From positions 52,214 through 116,213 of the forward strand of contig NZ_JAIZDB010000008.1 in the NCBI RefSeq assembly GCF_029533155.1: DNA of 64,000 bases, given 5' to 3'. Below, one piece after another: positions 36,449 to 46,157 of the stretch. The position numbers and the translations under genes are program-made. The stretch is from Psychrobacillus antarcticus. Lineage in GTDB: Bacteria > Bacillota > Bacilli > Bacillales_A > Planococcaceae. The stretch's first letter is position 1. Each line of letters begins with the position of its first letter. The notes under the pieces were generated by a model. The model was not told the DNA's origin. It saw only the letters and a program-made list of their open reading frames with translations, and ran no database searches.

Positions 36449-37825
36449 TTATTTTGCAGATTTTGCTTTTTCAATCGTTGCATTCGCTTTTTCTGCAAAT
36501 TCATCTAGTGCTTCTTTCGCCGTTTTTGTTTCAAGAATTGCTTCTTGTAAAGCAGGGAACCAGAAAGTACGGATTTCTGCATAACCATCTGCAGTTGTGG
36601 GCGGATCTGTTATAAACTTACGTGCCAGCTCAGAATAATCATACTCTGAACCTTCGTATAACCCCGTGATGGAGTTACGCGCTGACAAGCCACCAGTTTG
36701 AATAAGGTTTTTCTCTCCCCATTCTGGATCGTTCACGATAAAATCGATTAATTTCTTAGAAGCCTCGATTTTATCGTCGTCTTCATTATTAAAGACAGCT
36801 AAACCTCCAAGAAACGGCTCAAGCTTAGGATCTGATCCATCTGGAGTTGGGTAAGGAAGTAAAATATCTTCAAAGTCTTCGGTTTTATTTGGAGCAAATA
36901 GTGATTTTAGTACAGCAGAATAGTTAATAGCAAATGCCATTTTCCCTTGCAGGAATAAATCATTATGATCTCCCGCTTCAAGTGACGCAGCACCCGGTGC
37001 TACTAATCCATCCCGAGAAGCCTGCACAACCCACTCCAGCCCTTTCACACCAGCCGCTGAGTTAATCGCTACTTCACTATAATCTTCATTTAAAAATCTA
37101 CTTCCACCTAAGTTTGTAATGTAACCACGTGTACCTTGGTCTCCTGCAACACTCTTTGCATAGAACCCAGATGGAATAATATCTGGAGCTTTTTCTTTCA
37201 CTGCATTTAAAGCTTTCTCGTATTCTTCCACAGACCATGTACGATCAGGTCGGTCTAAAGGTAACAAATCAAGTTCTCCAATTTCTTCAAATAATGTTTT
37301 ATTTACTGCCATCATGAATGGCCCTGTATTGAACGGATACATATATACTTCATCACCAACCATTGATAACTTTAACAAAGCTGGAGAAATATCACTCATT
37401 ACCTCTTCAGGCATCATGTCATTTAACGGTGCGAGCAAATCTTTTTTACCCCAGTCAATAATTCGTCCAGGTGCATCGTAAATCACATCAGGTGCTGTAT
37501 TTGTTGCAATGGCTACATTAAGTTTTTCTGGTCCACCTTCAAAAGTAAGCATTTCTAAATTAACTTTAATATCAGGATTTTTGTCCTGGAAAGCAGCTAT
37601 AATTCCTTCTTCATACTTCCCTACTTCTCCATCTAAAGCCTGGAAGTTCGGGAAATTCCACCATGTTATTTCTACTGATTTGGCATCACTAGATGTTGGA
37701 ACTTTTGTAGAATCTTTTTCTTTTACTTTTTCATCCCCAGCATCCTCACTACAAGCTGCTAAGAACATCGATACGACTAATGCAATTGCGATAAACAAAA
37801 TGAACCTTCTTTTTGAACCTTGCAT
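36449..37825 (-). CDS. Sugar ABC transporter substrate-binding lipoprotein
   Basis: A 458-aa extracytoplasmic family 1 binding protein. A signal peptide and lipobox (LVVSMFLAACSED) mean lipid anchoring at the Cys. The mature part has ITWWNFPNFQALDGEVGKYE, INLEMLTFEGGPEKLNVAIA-like VNLEMLTFEGGPEKLNVA and LAPLNDMMPEE. The start is the ATG at 37825 after GGGGGGA; the longer frame (37888) runs through the cre site and is rejected. First gene of the nan operon. The ligand is inferred to be sialic acid or an amino sugar from the downstream catabolic genes. Confidence 0.9.
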   Translation of the reverse strand: MQGSKRRFILFIAIALVVSMFLAACSEDAGDEKVKEKDSTKVPTSSDAKSVEITWWNFPNFQALDGEVGKYEEGIIAAFQDKNPDIKVNLEMLTFEGGPEKLNVAIATNTAPDVIYDAPGRIIDWGKKDLLAPLNDMMPEEVMSDISPALLKLSMVGDEVYMYPFNTGPFMMAVNKTLFEEIGELDLLPLDRPDRTWSVEEYEKALNAVKEKAPDIIPSGFYAKSVAGDQGTRGYITNLGGSRFLNEDYSEVAINSAAGVKGLEWVVQASRDGLVAPGAASLEAGDHNDLFLQGKMAFAINYSAVLKSLFAPNKTEDFEDILLPYPTPDGSDPKLEPFLGGLAVFNNEDDDKIEASKKLIDFIVNDPEWGEKNLIQTGGLSARNSITGLYEGSEYDYSELARKFITDPPTTADGYAEIRTFWFPALQEAILETKTAKEALDEFAEKANATIEKAKSAK

Positions 37826-37857
37826 TGTATCCCCCCTATTACGATTCTGGAAATGTT

Positions 37858-37871
37858 GGTAAGCGCTTTCA
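37858..37871. promoter_or_regulatory. cre site (CcpA operator) of the nan operon
   Basis: GGTAAGCGCTTTCA; the reverse strand TGAAAGCGCTTACC matches the cre consensus TGWAANCGNTNWCA at 13 of 14 positions. It lies 33 bp upstream of the binding-protein ATG, so glucose repression is likely. Confidence 0.8.
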
Positions 37872-38102
37872 TTACCTGCTTTTATCATAGAGTCATAGAG
37901 CTCTCTCTACAATCCCTCGAATTTTACATTCATACACCGATTCTGACATGTATGGTCATAATATATAAAATAGTCTGAATAATCATATATCTAGCTATTG
38001 GGAAATTGTAATTTATCGTGTACACTAGAGCAAATACAAAAAATGGCATATTAAAATCCTTCTATAACAACAACCACTATTAAATCATTTTGGGGGAATA
38101 TG

Positions 38103-38897
38103 ATGTATAAATTGATGCTTGTTGAAGATGAACCAGTTATACGTTCTGGCTTAAAACAATATTTCGATTGGAAGCAATTAGGGGTACAAACAATTGTGGA
38201 AGCAGAGAATGGTAAAGATGGGGTAGATACTGCGTTAATCGAATTGCCTCACTTGGTCATTACAGATATTCGAATGCCGGTAATGGATGGACTAGAAATG
38301 ATTGGTCATCTACGCACAAAGCTACCCGATACCGTATTCATTATTCTAACTGGACATAGCGAGTTTGAATATGCACAAAAAGCCATTCACTACGGTGGGG
38401 TTCATGATTACTTACTAAAACCTTTACAGTATGAAAAGAGTTTTTCCGTTATTGTGGAATGTATAGAAAAAATTCGTTTAAAGCAACTAGCATCTCAAGA
38501 AACTATAGACAGCACACTAGATATACTTGGTAACTCTTTAATTTTGAGTACGTTGGAGTCACTTTCTCCAGAAGATCTTCAACTCTTCAAGAAAATTGAA
38601 ACCTATATAACAAAACATATTAACCAAGAGTTAACCCTTAATATGGTTGCTGAACACTTCTTTTATAATCCATCGTATCTAAGTCGACTATTCAAATCAA
38701 AACTAAATATTAACTACATGACCTTCGTAAGCGAAATCAGAATTAGATACGCTCTCGAATGTCTCAAAGAATCTAAATACTCCATAAATGATGTTTCGCT
38801 TATGTGTGGATATAAAAGCTATAAACATTTTGTAAAATTATTTAAACATATTTCACAAATGACTCCTACAGAATATAGAAAACAACTAAGGATATAA
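38103..38897 (+). CDS. AraC-type response regulator (YesN-like)
   Basis: A ~264-aa regulator: receiver domain (LMLVEDEPVIRSGLKQYFDW, phosphoacceptor Asp in LVITDIRMPVMDGLEM, Lys in YLLKPLQ) joined to a C-terminal AraC domain with two HTH motifs (LNMVAEHFFYNPSYLSRLFK and INDVSLMCGYKSYKHFVKLF). The second ATG (38103) is better spaced from GGGGGA than the first (38100). It is divergent from the nan operon and probably activates it in response to the sugar sensed by the adjacent kinase. Confidence 0.92.
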   Translation: MYKLMLVEDEPVIRSGLKQYFDWKQLGVQTIVEAENGKDGVDTALIELPHLVITDIRMPVMDGLEMIGHLRTKLPDTVFIILTGHSEFEYAQKAIHYGGVHDYLLKPLQYEKSFSVIVECIEKIRLKQLASQETIDSTLDILGNSLILSTLESLSPEDLQLFKKIETYITKHINQELTLNMVAEHFFYNPSYLSRLFKSKLNINYMTFVSEIRIRYALECLKESKYSINDVSLMCGYKSYKHFVKLFKHISQMTPTEYRKQLRI

Positions 38898-38900
38898 TGT

Positions 38901-40709
38901 ATGAACCGACTAAAACGACTCTTCCAATTATTTCAGTTTAAATATGTTAATTTTCAAATTTTTAGCCTGATGATTATTACGATTACTATTCCACTATTAA
39001 TTTTGTCGGTTATTATATATATCTTTTCTATCCAATCATCAAAAAGTGAATATCAAAATAGCTCAAACCTTATTCTGAACAATTTATCATTCAATTTCGA
39101 TCAATATTTACGCAGTGTTGAAATTGGCGCTTTAACAGCTCATATGGATAGCAGACTTCAAAATGCACTAGAAAATTGGGGGAAAACGGATTCGGAGAAA
39201 GATTATATTCAAAGTCTAGAATACGAGAATGCAATTGAACACTTCATCAGTAGTATTGAAATGACTATCGATAATGTAGACAGTGTACAGATTTTTTTAG
39301 ATAACCGCGTATTTTATTCGAGTTTTAAGAGAGCTGTTTACGACGTGAGTAACCTACCGAACGAGGAATGGTACAAAAAAACGGTGGAGAAAAAAGGAAA
39401 AATAGTGTTATTTGGAACTCATCAACCATTTCATCGACCCAATTCAAATGAATCGGTTATATCCATTGCAAGAGTCATTAACAAAAGCGGCACGAGAAAT
39501 CCATTAGGGGTTTTACTAATCGATATCCGTTTAGATTCACTACGCAATATCTTAAACCTATCAGAGAATAGCAATCGAAACTTTGTTATTATCGACGACG
39601 TCGGGAAGATTATTTATGCTTCTGATTTAAATCAGATTAACTTTAATAGGACATTTAAAACACCTGTTCAGCAAGCAGTTGCTAACTCCCAAACAGATAC
39701 AGGAAGCTTCTATGCTGATGTAGACGGAGTTGACTCTTTTTTTAACTATGTGACTTCCCCTTACTCTGGTTGGACAGTAATCCAATATATTGAGGAACAA
39801 GAAATGACGAAACATGCGAATCTGCTACGTCAGGTTATTTTGTGGTTGGCACTTTTCTCCCTTGCTATGGCTATGTTATTTATGGTAATTCTATATTCAC
39901 GTGTAACAAAACCAATTATCTTTTTAAGTAAGCAAGTGAAAAAAATTGGAAGTGGAAAATTCAATGTAAACTTAACTAGTGAACGTCAAGATGAATTTGG
40001 TGTCCTATATCAAGGAATCAGTAAAATGACTACTAACTTAAAGGATTATATTGAGAGAGCCTCTTATCTTAAGGCTCAACAACAACTAGCACATTATCGT
40101 GCATTAAAAAGTCAGGTCAATCCACACTTTTTAGCAAACGCTCTCGAATCAATTCAAATGAAAGCAGTCATAAACAAACAACGAGATATAGCAGAAATGA
40201 TTGGTCTTCTTGGACAGTTATTTCGAGTCACTATCCAAAGCGGAAAAGAAACAATCACGTTAGAAGAAGAACTGACTCATATTCGTTTGTATATCCAAGT
40301 ACAGCAAATGCGGTTTGGAGACAAAATACAATATATTGAAACCTTAGAACCACAAAGTAAATCAATACAAATCGTACACTTTTCACTTCAGCCACTGGTG
40401 GAAAACGCGATTGTTCATGGTTTAGAACCGAAGCTTGGACAAGGGATTCTTGAAGTTTCTTCTACTATTTCAGGAAAAGACCTCCTTATTAAGATTCAAG
40501 ATAATGGAGTTGGCATAGATCCCGAGCAAGTACAGCACTTACGAGATCACCTAGAAGAATCCTCTAATACTTTAACGGAAGAACATATCGGGCTCAAAAA
40601 TGTTCACGAACAAATTCGTTATTATTTTGGTAACAAATATGGAATTACTATTGAAAGTGTTTTAGGTGAAGGCACTATTTTAACAGTTCGAATTCCAGCA
40701 CTTTCCTAA
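38901..40709 (+). CDS. YesM-type sensor histidine kinase
   Basis: A 602-aa sensor: TM1 (FSLMIITITIPLLILSVIIY), a ~270-residue extracellular sensing domain, TM2 (VILWLALFSLAMAMLFMVIL), HAMP, then the HisK_5 segment RALKSQVNPHFLANALESIQ with phosphoacceptor His and a HATPase domain (PLVENAIVHGLEP, IQDNGVGIDPE). It begins 3 bp after the regulator stop. YesMN systems commonly sit beside sugar ABC importers; here the likely cue is sialic acid or its binding protein. Confidence 0.92.
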   Translation: MNRLKRLFQLFQFKYVNFQIFSLMIITITIPLLILSVIIYIFSIQSSKSEYQNSSNLILNNLSFNFDQYLRSVEIGALTAHMDSRLQNALENWGKTDSEKDYIQSLEYENAIEHFISSIEMTIDNVDSVQIFLDNRVFYSSFKRAVYDVSNLPNEEWYKKTVEKKGKIVLFGTHQPFHRPNSNESVISIARVINKSGTRNPLGVLLIDIRLDSLRNILNLSENSNRNFVIIDDVGKIIYASDLNQINFNRTFKTPVQQAVANSQTDTGSFYADVDGVDSFFNYVTSPYSGWTVIQYIEEQEMTKHANLLRQVILWLALFSLAMAMLFMVILYSRVTKPIIFLSKQVKKIGSGKFNVNLTSERQDEFGVLYQGISKMTTNLKDYIERASYLKAQQQLAHYRALKSQVNPHFLANALESIQMKAVINKQRDIAEMIGLLGQLFRVTIQSGKETITLEEELTHIRLYIQVQQMRFGDKIQYIETLEPQSKSIQIVHFSLQPLVENAIVHGLEPKLGQGILEVSSTISGKDLLIKIQDNGVGIDPEQVQHLRDHLEESSNTLTEEHIGLKNVHEQIRYYFGNKYGITIESVLGEGTILTVRIPALS

Positions 40710-40960
40710 ACTAAAAGTCACTTCAGTCTCTCAATCTAAAAGGGCCGTTTTCGGTTCCTTTTTATTTTCAGAAATTTCTAAAATTACGAATGCGAGTCAA
40801 TTATTTTGACTTACTTTTAGTAACCTTCTATACTAACAAAGGACTCAGGTGAAGACATCCTACAATACAAAACGTATCGTATCATTAACAACCAGCAGTC
40901 ACATACTTACAATGGAAATCAACATAAATTCCATTAAATAGACCTCGGAGGGAACACATC

Positions 40961-41500
40961 ATGAAAATAGTAGCAATCGTAGGAAGTATCCGCAAAGAAT
41001 CATTAAATTTACAACTAGCAAAACATATACAAGCACGCTATGCGGATAAGTTTGAGTTAGAAATTTTAGACTTAAAACCAATCCCTATGTATAACCAAGA
41101 TATCGAGTTAGATGCACCACCAGAAGTATTAGACTTTAAAGCAAAAGTAAAAGCAGCAGACGCTGTTCTTTGGTTAACACCAGAATATAATTCTACAATC
41201 CCAGGTGTTTTAGGAAACGCAATTGACTGGATGAGTCGTGTAGATAAAGTAATGAACAATAAACCATCCATGATTATGGGAGCTTCTATGGGTGCTATGG
41301 GCACTGTAAAAGCACAAATGCATTTACGTGATATTCTATTCGCAAGTGGTTTAAACTCACCACTATTGCCAATGAATGAAGTATACGTTGGAGCAGCACA
41401 TACAAAATTCAATGACAATGGCGAATTAACAGACCAAGCAACTATTGAATTTTTAGATACTGTGATCGCTAACTTCCTAGAATGGATGAAAAATAACTAA
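40961..41500 (+). CDS. NADPH-dependent FMN reductase family protein
   Basis: A 179-aa flavodoxin-like reductase: KIVAIVGSIRKESLNLQLAK (FMN phosphate loop), PMYNQDIE, and WLTPEYNSTIPGVLGNAIDW (the family PEYN-x-x-x-PG-x-LKNAIDW signature). Such enzymes reduce FMN, azo dyes, quinones or chromate. A strong GGAGGGAAC site precedes the ATG and a terminator follows. Its link to the neighbouring catabolic cluster is unclear. Confidence 0.9.
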   Translation: MKIVAIVGSIRKESLNLQLAKHIQARYADKFELEILDLKPIPMYNQDIELDAPPEVLDFKAKVKAADAVLWLTPEYNSTIPGVLGNAIDWMSRVDKVMNNKPSMIMGASMGAMGTVKAQMHLRDILFASGLNSPLLPMNEVYVGAAHTKFNDNGELTDQATIEFLDTVIANFLEWMKNN

Positions 41501-41507
41501 TAATACT

Positions 41508-41540
41508 AAAACACCTCTTCTTTAATGAAGAGGTGTTTTT
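41508..41540 (+). terminator. Terminator of the FMN reductase gene
   Basis: AAAACACCTCTTC-tttaat-GAAGAGGTGTTTT followed by T, 8 bp after the stop. Confidence 0.88.
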
Positions 41541-41554
41541 AAAAGGAGACAACT

Positions 41555-41702
41555 ATGCATAAAAACCTATTTAATTTACGAAAAACGGAAAAAGCTTGAA
41601 GGTCAGATGTGCATAGACCATGATGGTACAATTCCTGGCCTTACAAAGCTAGCAGATAAAATTCACTCAAGTGGAGCGAAGGCAATCGTTCAGCTATATC
41701 AG
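41555..41702 (+). pseudogene. Old-yellow-enzyme (NADH:flavin oxidoreductase) remnant
   Basis: After AAAAGGAGAC an ATG opens MHKNLFNLRKTEKA-stop, like the N-terminus of OYE-family enzymes. A second frame then reads EGQMCIDHDGTIPGLTKLAD and KIHSSGAKAIVQLYQ, matching the family's IPGLxxLADxIHxxGAKAxxQL stretch. Two pieces in different frames, about 10% of a normal gene, with the rest deleted. It suggests the next cluster once included an ene-reductase. Confidence 0.7.
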
Positions 41703-41816
41703 CTATCCATTTATATTGTTGTTAGAGATTTGTTTCAAACTGTAAATTAAAATTTTGACATTTCTGGATAGAAGGTGTACAAATTACTCTATACTTTGTA
41801 CAAAAGGAGGATACAT

Positions 41817-42650
41817 ATGCAATATCGTTCAATTGAAGTTAATGGTGGTACTTTGGCTTATGCAGACTACGAAGGAACACAAGGTGTAATTATTGGTATT
41901 CATGGATTAACAGGAAATAGTAAACAGCTCCATTACTATGCAGAATTACTTAAAGGTGATTACCGATTTATTTCTGTTGATCTAAGAGGTCGTGGAAATA
42001 GTTCTGAAGCTACAGAATATACCGGTATCGAGCAGCATACACAGGATATTATCAGTTTAATAGATGCATTAAATATACAAAATCCAATACTAATGGGTTA
42101 CTCAATGGGTGGATTTATTATGTCTAATGTCGCTAGTAAGAGAGATGATGTAAAAGGTCTTATCTTACTAGATGGTGCTGCGACTTGTACGGATCATCAG
42201 CGAAAAATAGTAGAGCCTTCGCTAGGACGTATTAGTAAACACTACGAAACTCCAGAAGCCTACTTAGAAGAAATCAAGAGAATCTATAGTAATCTTGGAG
42301 TAGTTTGGGATGAGCATATGGAAAGTGTTGGTCGTTATGAGTTAACCGAAGTGGATGGTCATTGGGAGAACAAATCGGATGAAACAAAAATTCGCCAAGA
42401 CTTCCAGAGCTTCTATGATTACAAGCCTGCCGAAGTATTTCCTGGAGTAGAATGTCCAGTACTATTAGTGCATTCGACTGGTGAGATCGGTACGATGCCA
42501 GCATTATTTTTAGCTGAGTCATATATTGAAACGCAACAATACGCAAAAAATATCCATAAAATCACAACCGACAGCAATCACTATACACTTGTTTTCGCGG
42601 AACGTAACGATGTAAACCCGACAATAAAGGAATTTGTACAAAAATTATAA
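41817..42650 (+). CDS. Alpha/beta-fold hydrolase
   Basis: A ~277-aa hydrolase: IIGIHGLTGNSKQLHYYAEL (oxyanion HG), nucleophile elbow MGYSMGGFI, ISVDLRGRGNSSEAT, and the C-terminal His in TTDSNHYTLVF. The ATG at 41817 follows AAAGGAGG; the upstream in-frame ATG is not used. PcaD-like enol-lactone hydrolases and many esterases share this form. It heads the catabolic cluster (with the first CMD protein downstream), which favours a role in ring or lactone opening, but the substrate is not visible. Confidence 0.85.
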   Translation: MQYRSIEVNGGTLAYADYEGTQGVIIGIHGLTGNSKQLHYYAELLKGDYRFISVDLRGRGNSSEATEYTGIEQHTQDIISLIDALNIQNPILMGYSMGGFIMSNVASKRDDVKGLILLDGAATCTDHQRKIVEPSLGRISKHYETPEAYLEEIKRIYSNLGVVWDEHMESVGRYELTEVDGHWENKSDETKIRQDFQSFYDYKPAEVFPGVECPVLLVHSTGEIGTMPALFLAESYIETQQYAKNIHKITTDSNHYTLVFAERNDVNPTIKEFVQKL

Positions 42651-42764
42651 ATAAAGCTTGAATTTTATTCAGTTTTATGTGAATAATTATGTAACCATAA
42701 ATATAAAGCCTATCAGGTGGCTACAGAGAAATGACCTTTCTTTGTTATTCCCCACTTGACTGTT

Positions 42765-42824
42765 GGCCACACTACTCTTAAAAGACACTACTATTGTGTT
42801 TTGGACGTAGTGTGGCCTTTTATT
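42765..42824 (+). terminator. Nested terminator/leader hairpin before the CMD gene
   Basis: The outer stem GGCCACACTAC (42765-42775) / GTAGTGTGGCC (42807-42817) encloses an inner AAAGACAC / GTGTTTT hairpin and ends in TTTTATT. It may simply terminate the hydrolase transcript, or act as an attenuator 30 bp before the next gene. Confidence 0.6.
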
Positions 42825-42847
42825 ATATAAAAAGGAGCTGAAAAAAT

Positions 42848-43564
42848 ATGTCGACTGGATTAGATTACTTCAAAAAGGTTTATGATGTCGTACCAGGTTG
42901 GGTTCAAAAAATGCATGATTATAACCCAGCTATGCTAGATCATTACACTGCGTTACGCGGAGCAGCAATGTCGGAAGGTGTACTTTCGGTAAAAGAAAAG
43001 GATATTTTACTAGTTGGTATTAACTCTGCTCGACATTATGCACGAAGCATGGTTTATCATACAAAAGGTGCAATTGATGGTGGTGCTACGCTGGAAGAAT
43101 TGGTTGAGTATTTACTTGTAGCATATAACTACGGTGGAGAAAAAGCATTACAAATTGGGCTTCAATCGTTTGAATATGCACTTGAGCTAACTGGCACACA
43201 AGCCGAGAAAGTTTCACATGATGCAACAGCATTAGAAATTGTACGTTATTATGCACAGTTTGCTTCCAATGACGATATCAAAAACTACTACGAACAGCTT
43301 CTATCTCTTTTGGTATCAAAAGATGAAAACGCTTTATCTGAGAAATTACTTGAAACAAATGTAGTAAATGAACAAATGAAATATATTTTAATGACTGGTA
43401 TTTACACTACGGTATTAAAAAATACCGAAACTGAGTACTGGGCTGAAAAAGCACGTGAAAAAGGGGTAGATGAACCTCGCTTAGCGGAACTTGGGTACAT
43501 TTGTTTGTTAACAGCAGGTATCCCTTCTTGGTTTGAAATTAGTGACGCACTTATACAAAAATAA
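42848..43564 (+). CDS. Double-domain carboxymuconolactone decarboxylase-like protein (A-B order)
   Basis: A 238-aa protein of the CMD/PcaC-AhpD fold. The N-terminal half is PGWVQKMHDYNPAMLDHYTA, LSVKEKDILLVGINSARHYA, and SMVYHTKGAIDGGATLEELV. The C-terminal half is a second, divergent CMD-like domain (KYILMTGIYTTVLKNTETEY, ICLLTAGIPSWFEISDAL). There is no CxxC pair, so it is PcaC-like rather than an AhpD peroxidase. Spacing (14 bp) to the CoA-transferase suggests an operon. The reaction is not established. Confidence 0.8.
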   Translation: MSTGLDYFKKVYDVVPGWVQKMHDYNPAMLDHYTALRGAAMSEGVLSVKEKDILLVGINSARHYARSMVYHTKGAIDGGATLEELVEYLLVAYNYGGEKALQIGLQSFEYALELTGTQAEKVSHDATALEIVRYYAQFASNDDIKNYYEQLLSLLVSKDENALSEKLLETNVVNEQMKYILMTGIYTTVLKNTETEYWAEKAREKGVDEPRLAELGYICLLTAGIPSWFEISDALIQK

Positions 43565-43578
43565 CGGAGTGAAAAAAC

Positions 43579-44265
43579 ATGAAATTTTATAATTCGGCAG
43601 AAGAGGCACTGGAATGTGTTCAATCCGGTCAAACGATTATGGTTGGTGGCTTCGGTTTAGTTGGTGGTCCACTAACATTGATCGATACATTAGTAGAACT
43701 TGATGTTAATGACTTAACGATTATTAGTAATAACCTCGGCGAGCAAGGACAAGGCTTAGGGAAATTACTTGAACAAAAGAAAGTCAAAAAAGCAATAGGT
43801 TCTTATTTTACTGGTAATAGAGATGTCGGCGATGCCTTCCAACGCGGAGAGATTGATATTGAGTTATTGCCACAAGGTACATTAGCAGAATCTATTCGAG
43901 CTGGTGGCGCCGGGATTGCCGGGTATTATACAAAAACCTCTTTTGGCACTGATTTAGCGAAAGGGAAAGAAACGAAGATGTTTAAGGATGAGGAATACGT
44001 TTTAGAAGAAGCATTACAGGCAGACGTAGCCATTATTCGTGCCTATAAAGCTGATACATTAGGCAATCTCGTGTATTACAAAACAGCACGTAACTTCAAC
44101 CCGCTTATGGCAACTGCTGCTAAAACAGTTATTGTCGAAGTGGATGAAATAGTAGAAGCCGGCGAACTTAAAAGTGATGAAATCGCTACACCACACCTAT
44201 TCGTCGATCGCGTTATCCTAGCGAAAAAAGTTTTGACAAAGGAAGGTGTCGTCGAACATGGCTAA
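43579..44265 (+). CDS. 3-oxoacid CoA-transferase subunit A (AtoD/ScoA/PcaI-like)
   Basis: A 228-aa class I CoA-transferase alpha subunit: [72 protein letters not shown] and [20 protein letters not shown]. It activates a 3-oxoacid (acetoacetate or 3-oxoadipate) with CoA from succinyl-CoA or acetyl-CoA, together with subunit B, whose ATG lies inside its last codons. The substrate cannot be set from sequence by eye. Confidence 0.9.
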   Translation: MKFYNSAEEALECVQSGQTIMVGGFGLVGGPLTLIDTLVELDVNDLTIISNNLGEQGQGLGKLLEQKKVKKAIGSYFTGNRDVGDAFQRGEIDIELLPQGTLAESIRAGGAGIAGYYTKTSFGTDLAKGKETKMFKDEEYVLEEALQADVAIIRAYKADTLGNLVYYKTARNFNPLMATAAKTVIVEVDEIVEAGELKSDEIATPHLFVDRVILAKKVLTKEGVVEHG

Positions 44266-44893
44266 TCCAATTCAAGAAGCTATTGCTAAACGTGCTGCGC
44301 AAGAGTTAGAACAAGGACAAATTGTTAACTTAGGCATTGGTATTCCAACACTTGTGGCAAACTACGTAGACCATAACCATGTGTACTTACACACCGAAAA
44401 CGGGATGCTTGGTGTCGAGGATGTTTTGGAAGAAGATATAGATCCAAATATCGTCAATGCAGGGAAATTTGCAGTTGGAGAAGCGGTTGGTGCCTCTTAC
44501 TTTGATAGCGCAGCATCCTTTGCCATGATTCGCGGTGGTCACGTAGATGTAGCTATTCTAGGAGTTCTACAAGTAGATGAGCATGCACGTATTGCCAACT
44601 GGGCCGTTCCAGGAAAAAACATTATCGGTGTGGGCGGTGCAATGGATTTATTAGTTGGTGCTCGTAAAGTCATTGTAACGACTACTCATACATCCAAAGA
44701 TGGAAAAAGTAAAATTTTGAAGGAATGTAAGTACCCTATTACATCCACTCGAAGTGTAAATACTATTATTACGGATTTAGCTGTTTTTAATTACATCGAT
44801 GGTCAACTACATTTAGTTGAATTAATGCCTGGCGCTGATTTAGAAACAGTAGAAACTAATACGGAAGCAACATTTGTAAATAGCTTGAAATAA
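44258..44893 (+). CDS. 3-oxoacid CoA-transferase subunit B (AtoA/ScoB/PcaJ-like)
   Basis: A 211-aa beta subunit containing the catalytic Glu in [11 protein letters not shown], plus [39 protein letters not shown] and [20 protein letters not shown]. The ATG at 44258 overlaps the subunit A stop by 8 bases, as usual for this pair; an upstream in-frame start is not needed. Confidence 0.92.
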   Translation: MANPIQEAIAKRAAQELEQGQIVNLGIGIPTLVANYVDHNHVYLHTENGMLGVEDVLEEDIDPNIVNAGKFAVGEAVGASYFDSAASFAMIRGGHVDVAILGVLQVDEHARIANWAVPGKNIIGVGGAMDLLVGARKVIVTTTHTSKDGKSKILKECKYPITSTRSVNTIITDLAVFNYIDGQLHLVELMPGADLETVETNTEATFVNSLK

Positions 44894-44905
44894 GGAGGAA
44901 TCATC

Positions 44906-46099
44906 GTGAAGGAAGTAGTTATTGTAGAAGGAGTACGTACTGCAATTGGAAAGCTCGGCGGCTCACTAATGACTCAGACTGCTGATTACTTAGGTGCTGC
45001 TGTTATAAAAGAACTACTGGCTCGCACGCAAATCGACCCTCATGAAGTCGATGAAGTTATTTTTGGCCAAGCAAAACAAAGTGCTGACCAGTCTAATGTT
45101 GCTCGCCTTGCTTCATTACGTGCAGATATCCCTCTTGAAGTGCCTGGTTACACGGTGCATCGTCAATGTGGTTCTGGACTACAATCTATTAATAATGCCG
45201 CACAGCAAATTGCACTTGGGTTAAGTGATGTGATTATCGCAGGTGGGACAGAATCGATGAGTACTGCCCCTTACTATATTCGTAATGCCAGATACGGTTT
45301 TAATGTAGGAAATAGCCAAGTATTAGACCCAAATACGGAAAGTCAACCCGGCTCACAACCAGAATCATATGGTCTAACAACAATGGGTGAAACAGCTGAA
45401 AATCTTGCTGAAAAATACTCCATTACTCGTGAAGCGCAGGATGCATTTGCCTATCAAAGTCAGTTACGTACTGAAAATGCTATTAAAAATGGCTACTTTG
45501 AAAAACAAATTGTCCCGTATGAGATTAAAACACGCAAAACAACGGAAGTATTCAAAGTCGATGAACATCCACGACTGACACCTATAGAAAAGCTTGCTAC
45601 TTTAAAACCAGTTTTCCGCGAGGGTGGATCAGTAACTGCCGCTAACGCTAGTGGTCGTAATGATGGAGCCGCAGCCCTTCTCGTTATGTCAAAAGAAAAA
45701 GCCGAAGAGCTAGGTCTTCAGCCAAAGGTTAAAATCATTGCTCAAGCTGCTGCTGGAGTAGACCCTTCTATTATGGGTATTGGACCTGTTCCAGCTACAT
45801 TAAAAGCTTTAAAACAAGCCGGTCTTTCCATTGAAGACATTGATGTGATTGAGCTCAATGAAGCCTTTGCTTCCCAGTCACTTGCTGTTATCGAAGAACT
45901 AGGCTTAGATCAAAGCAAAGTAAATCCTAACGGTGGAGCTATTGCAATGGGACATCCTATTGGTGCGACTGGTGCGATCTTAATGACGAAACTTATTCAT
46001 GAATTAGAGCGTACAGGCAAGCGTTATGGACTAGTCACACTTTGTATTGCAGGTGGATTAGGCATCACAACAATCGTGGAAAATTGCCAAGCAAAATAG
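44906..46099 (+). CDS. Acetyl-CoA acetyltransferase / 3-oxoacyl-CoA thiolase
   Basis: A 397-aa thiolase: catalytic Cys in HRQCGSGLQSINNAAQQI, IIAGGTESMSTAPYY, VTAANASGRNDGAAALLVMS, ELNEAFASQSLAVIEEL, NPNGGAIAMGHPIGATGA with the active His, and the final Cys in LVTLCIAGGLG. It cleaves the CoA-activated 3-oxoacid to acetyl-CoA plus a shortened acyl-CoA. It follows the CoA-transferase by 12 bp and ends in a hairpin terminator. Confidence 0.94.
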   Translation: MKEVVIVEGVRTAIGKLGGSLMTQTADYLGAAVIKELLARTQIDPHEVDEVIFGQAKQSADQSNVARLASLRADIPLEVPGYTVHRQCGSGLQSINNAAQQIALGLSDVIIAGGTESMSTAPYYIRNARYGFNVGNSQVLDPNTESQPGSQPESYGLTTMGETAENLAEKYSITREAQDAFAYQSQLRTENAIKNGYFEKQIVPYEIKTRKTTEVFKVDEHPRLTPIEKLATLKPVFREGGSVTAANASGRNDGAAALLVMSKEKAEELGLQPKVKIIAQAAAGVDPSIMGIGPVPATLKALKQAGLSIEDIDVIELNEAFASQSLAVIEELGLDQSKVNPNGGAIAMGHPIGATGAILMTKLIHELERTGKRYGLVTLCIAGGLGITTIVENCQAK

Positions 46100-46135
46100 A
46101 AGAAAATTCTCCTAAAAGAGTTTTCTTCTAAAAAA
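46098..46135. terminator. Terminator of the CoA-transferase/thiolase operon
   Basis: AGAAGAAAATTCTC / GAGTTTTCTTCT stem with a small bulge, beginning at the thiolase stop and followed by A/T-rich sequence; it can serve both converging genes. Confidence 0.6.
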
Positions 46136-46157
46136 TATTAATGTTTAAGTCTAAATC

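Noticed and set aside
37825..37888. Longer start for the nan binding protein
   Set aside because: It would translate the cre site and displace the signal peptide; the ATG at 37825 has a strong ribosome site.
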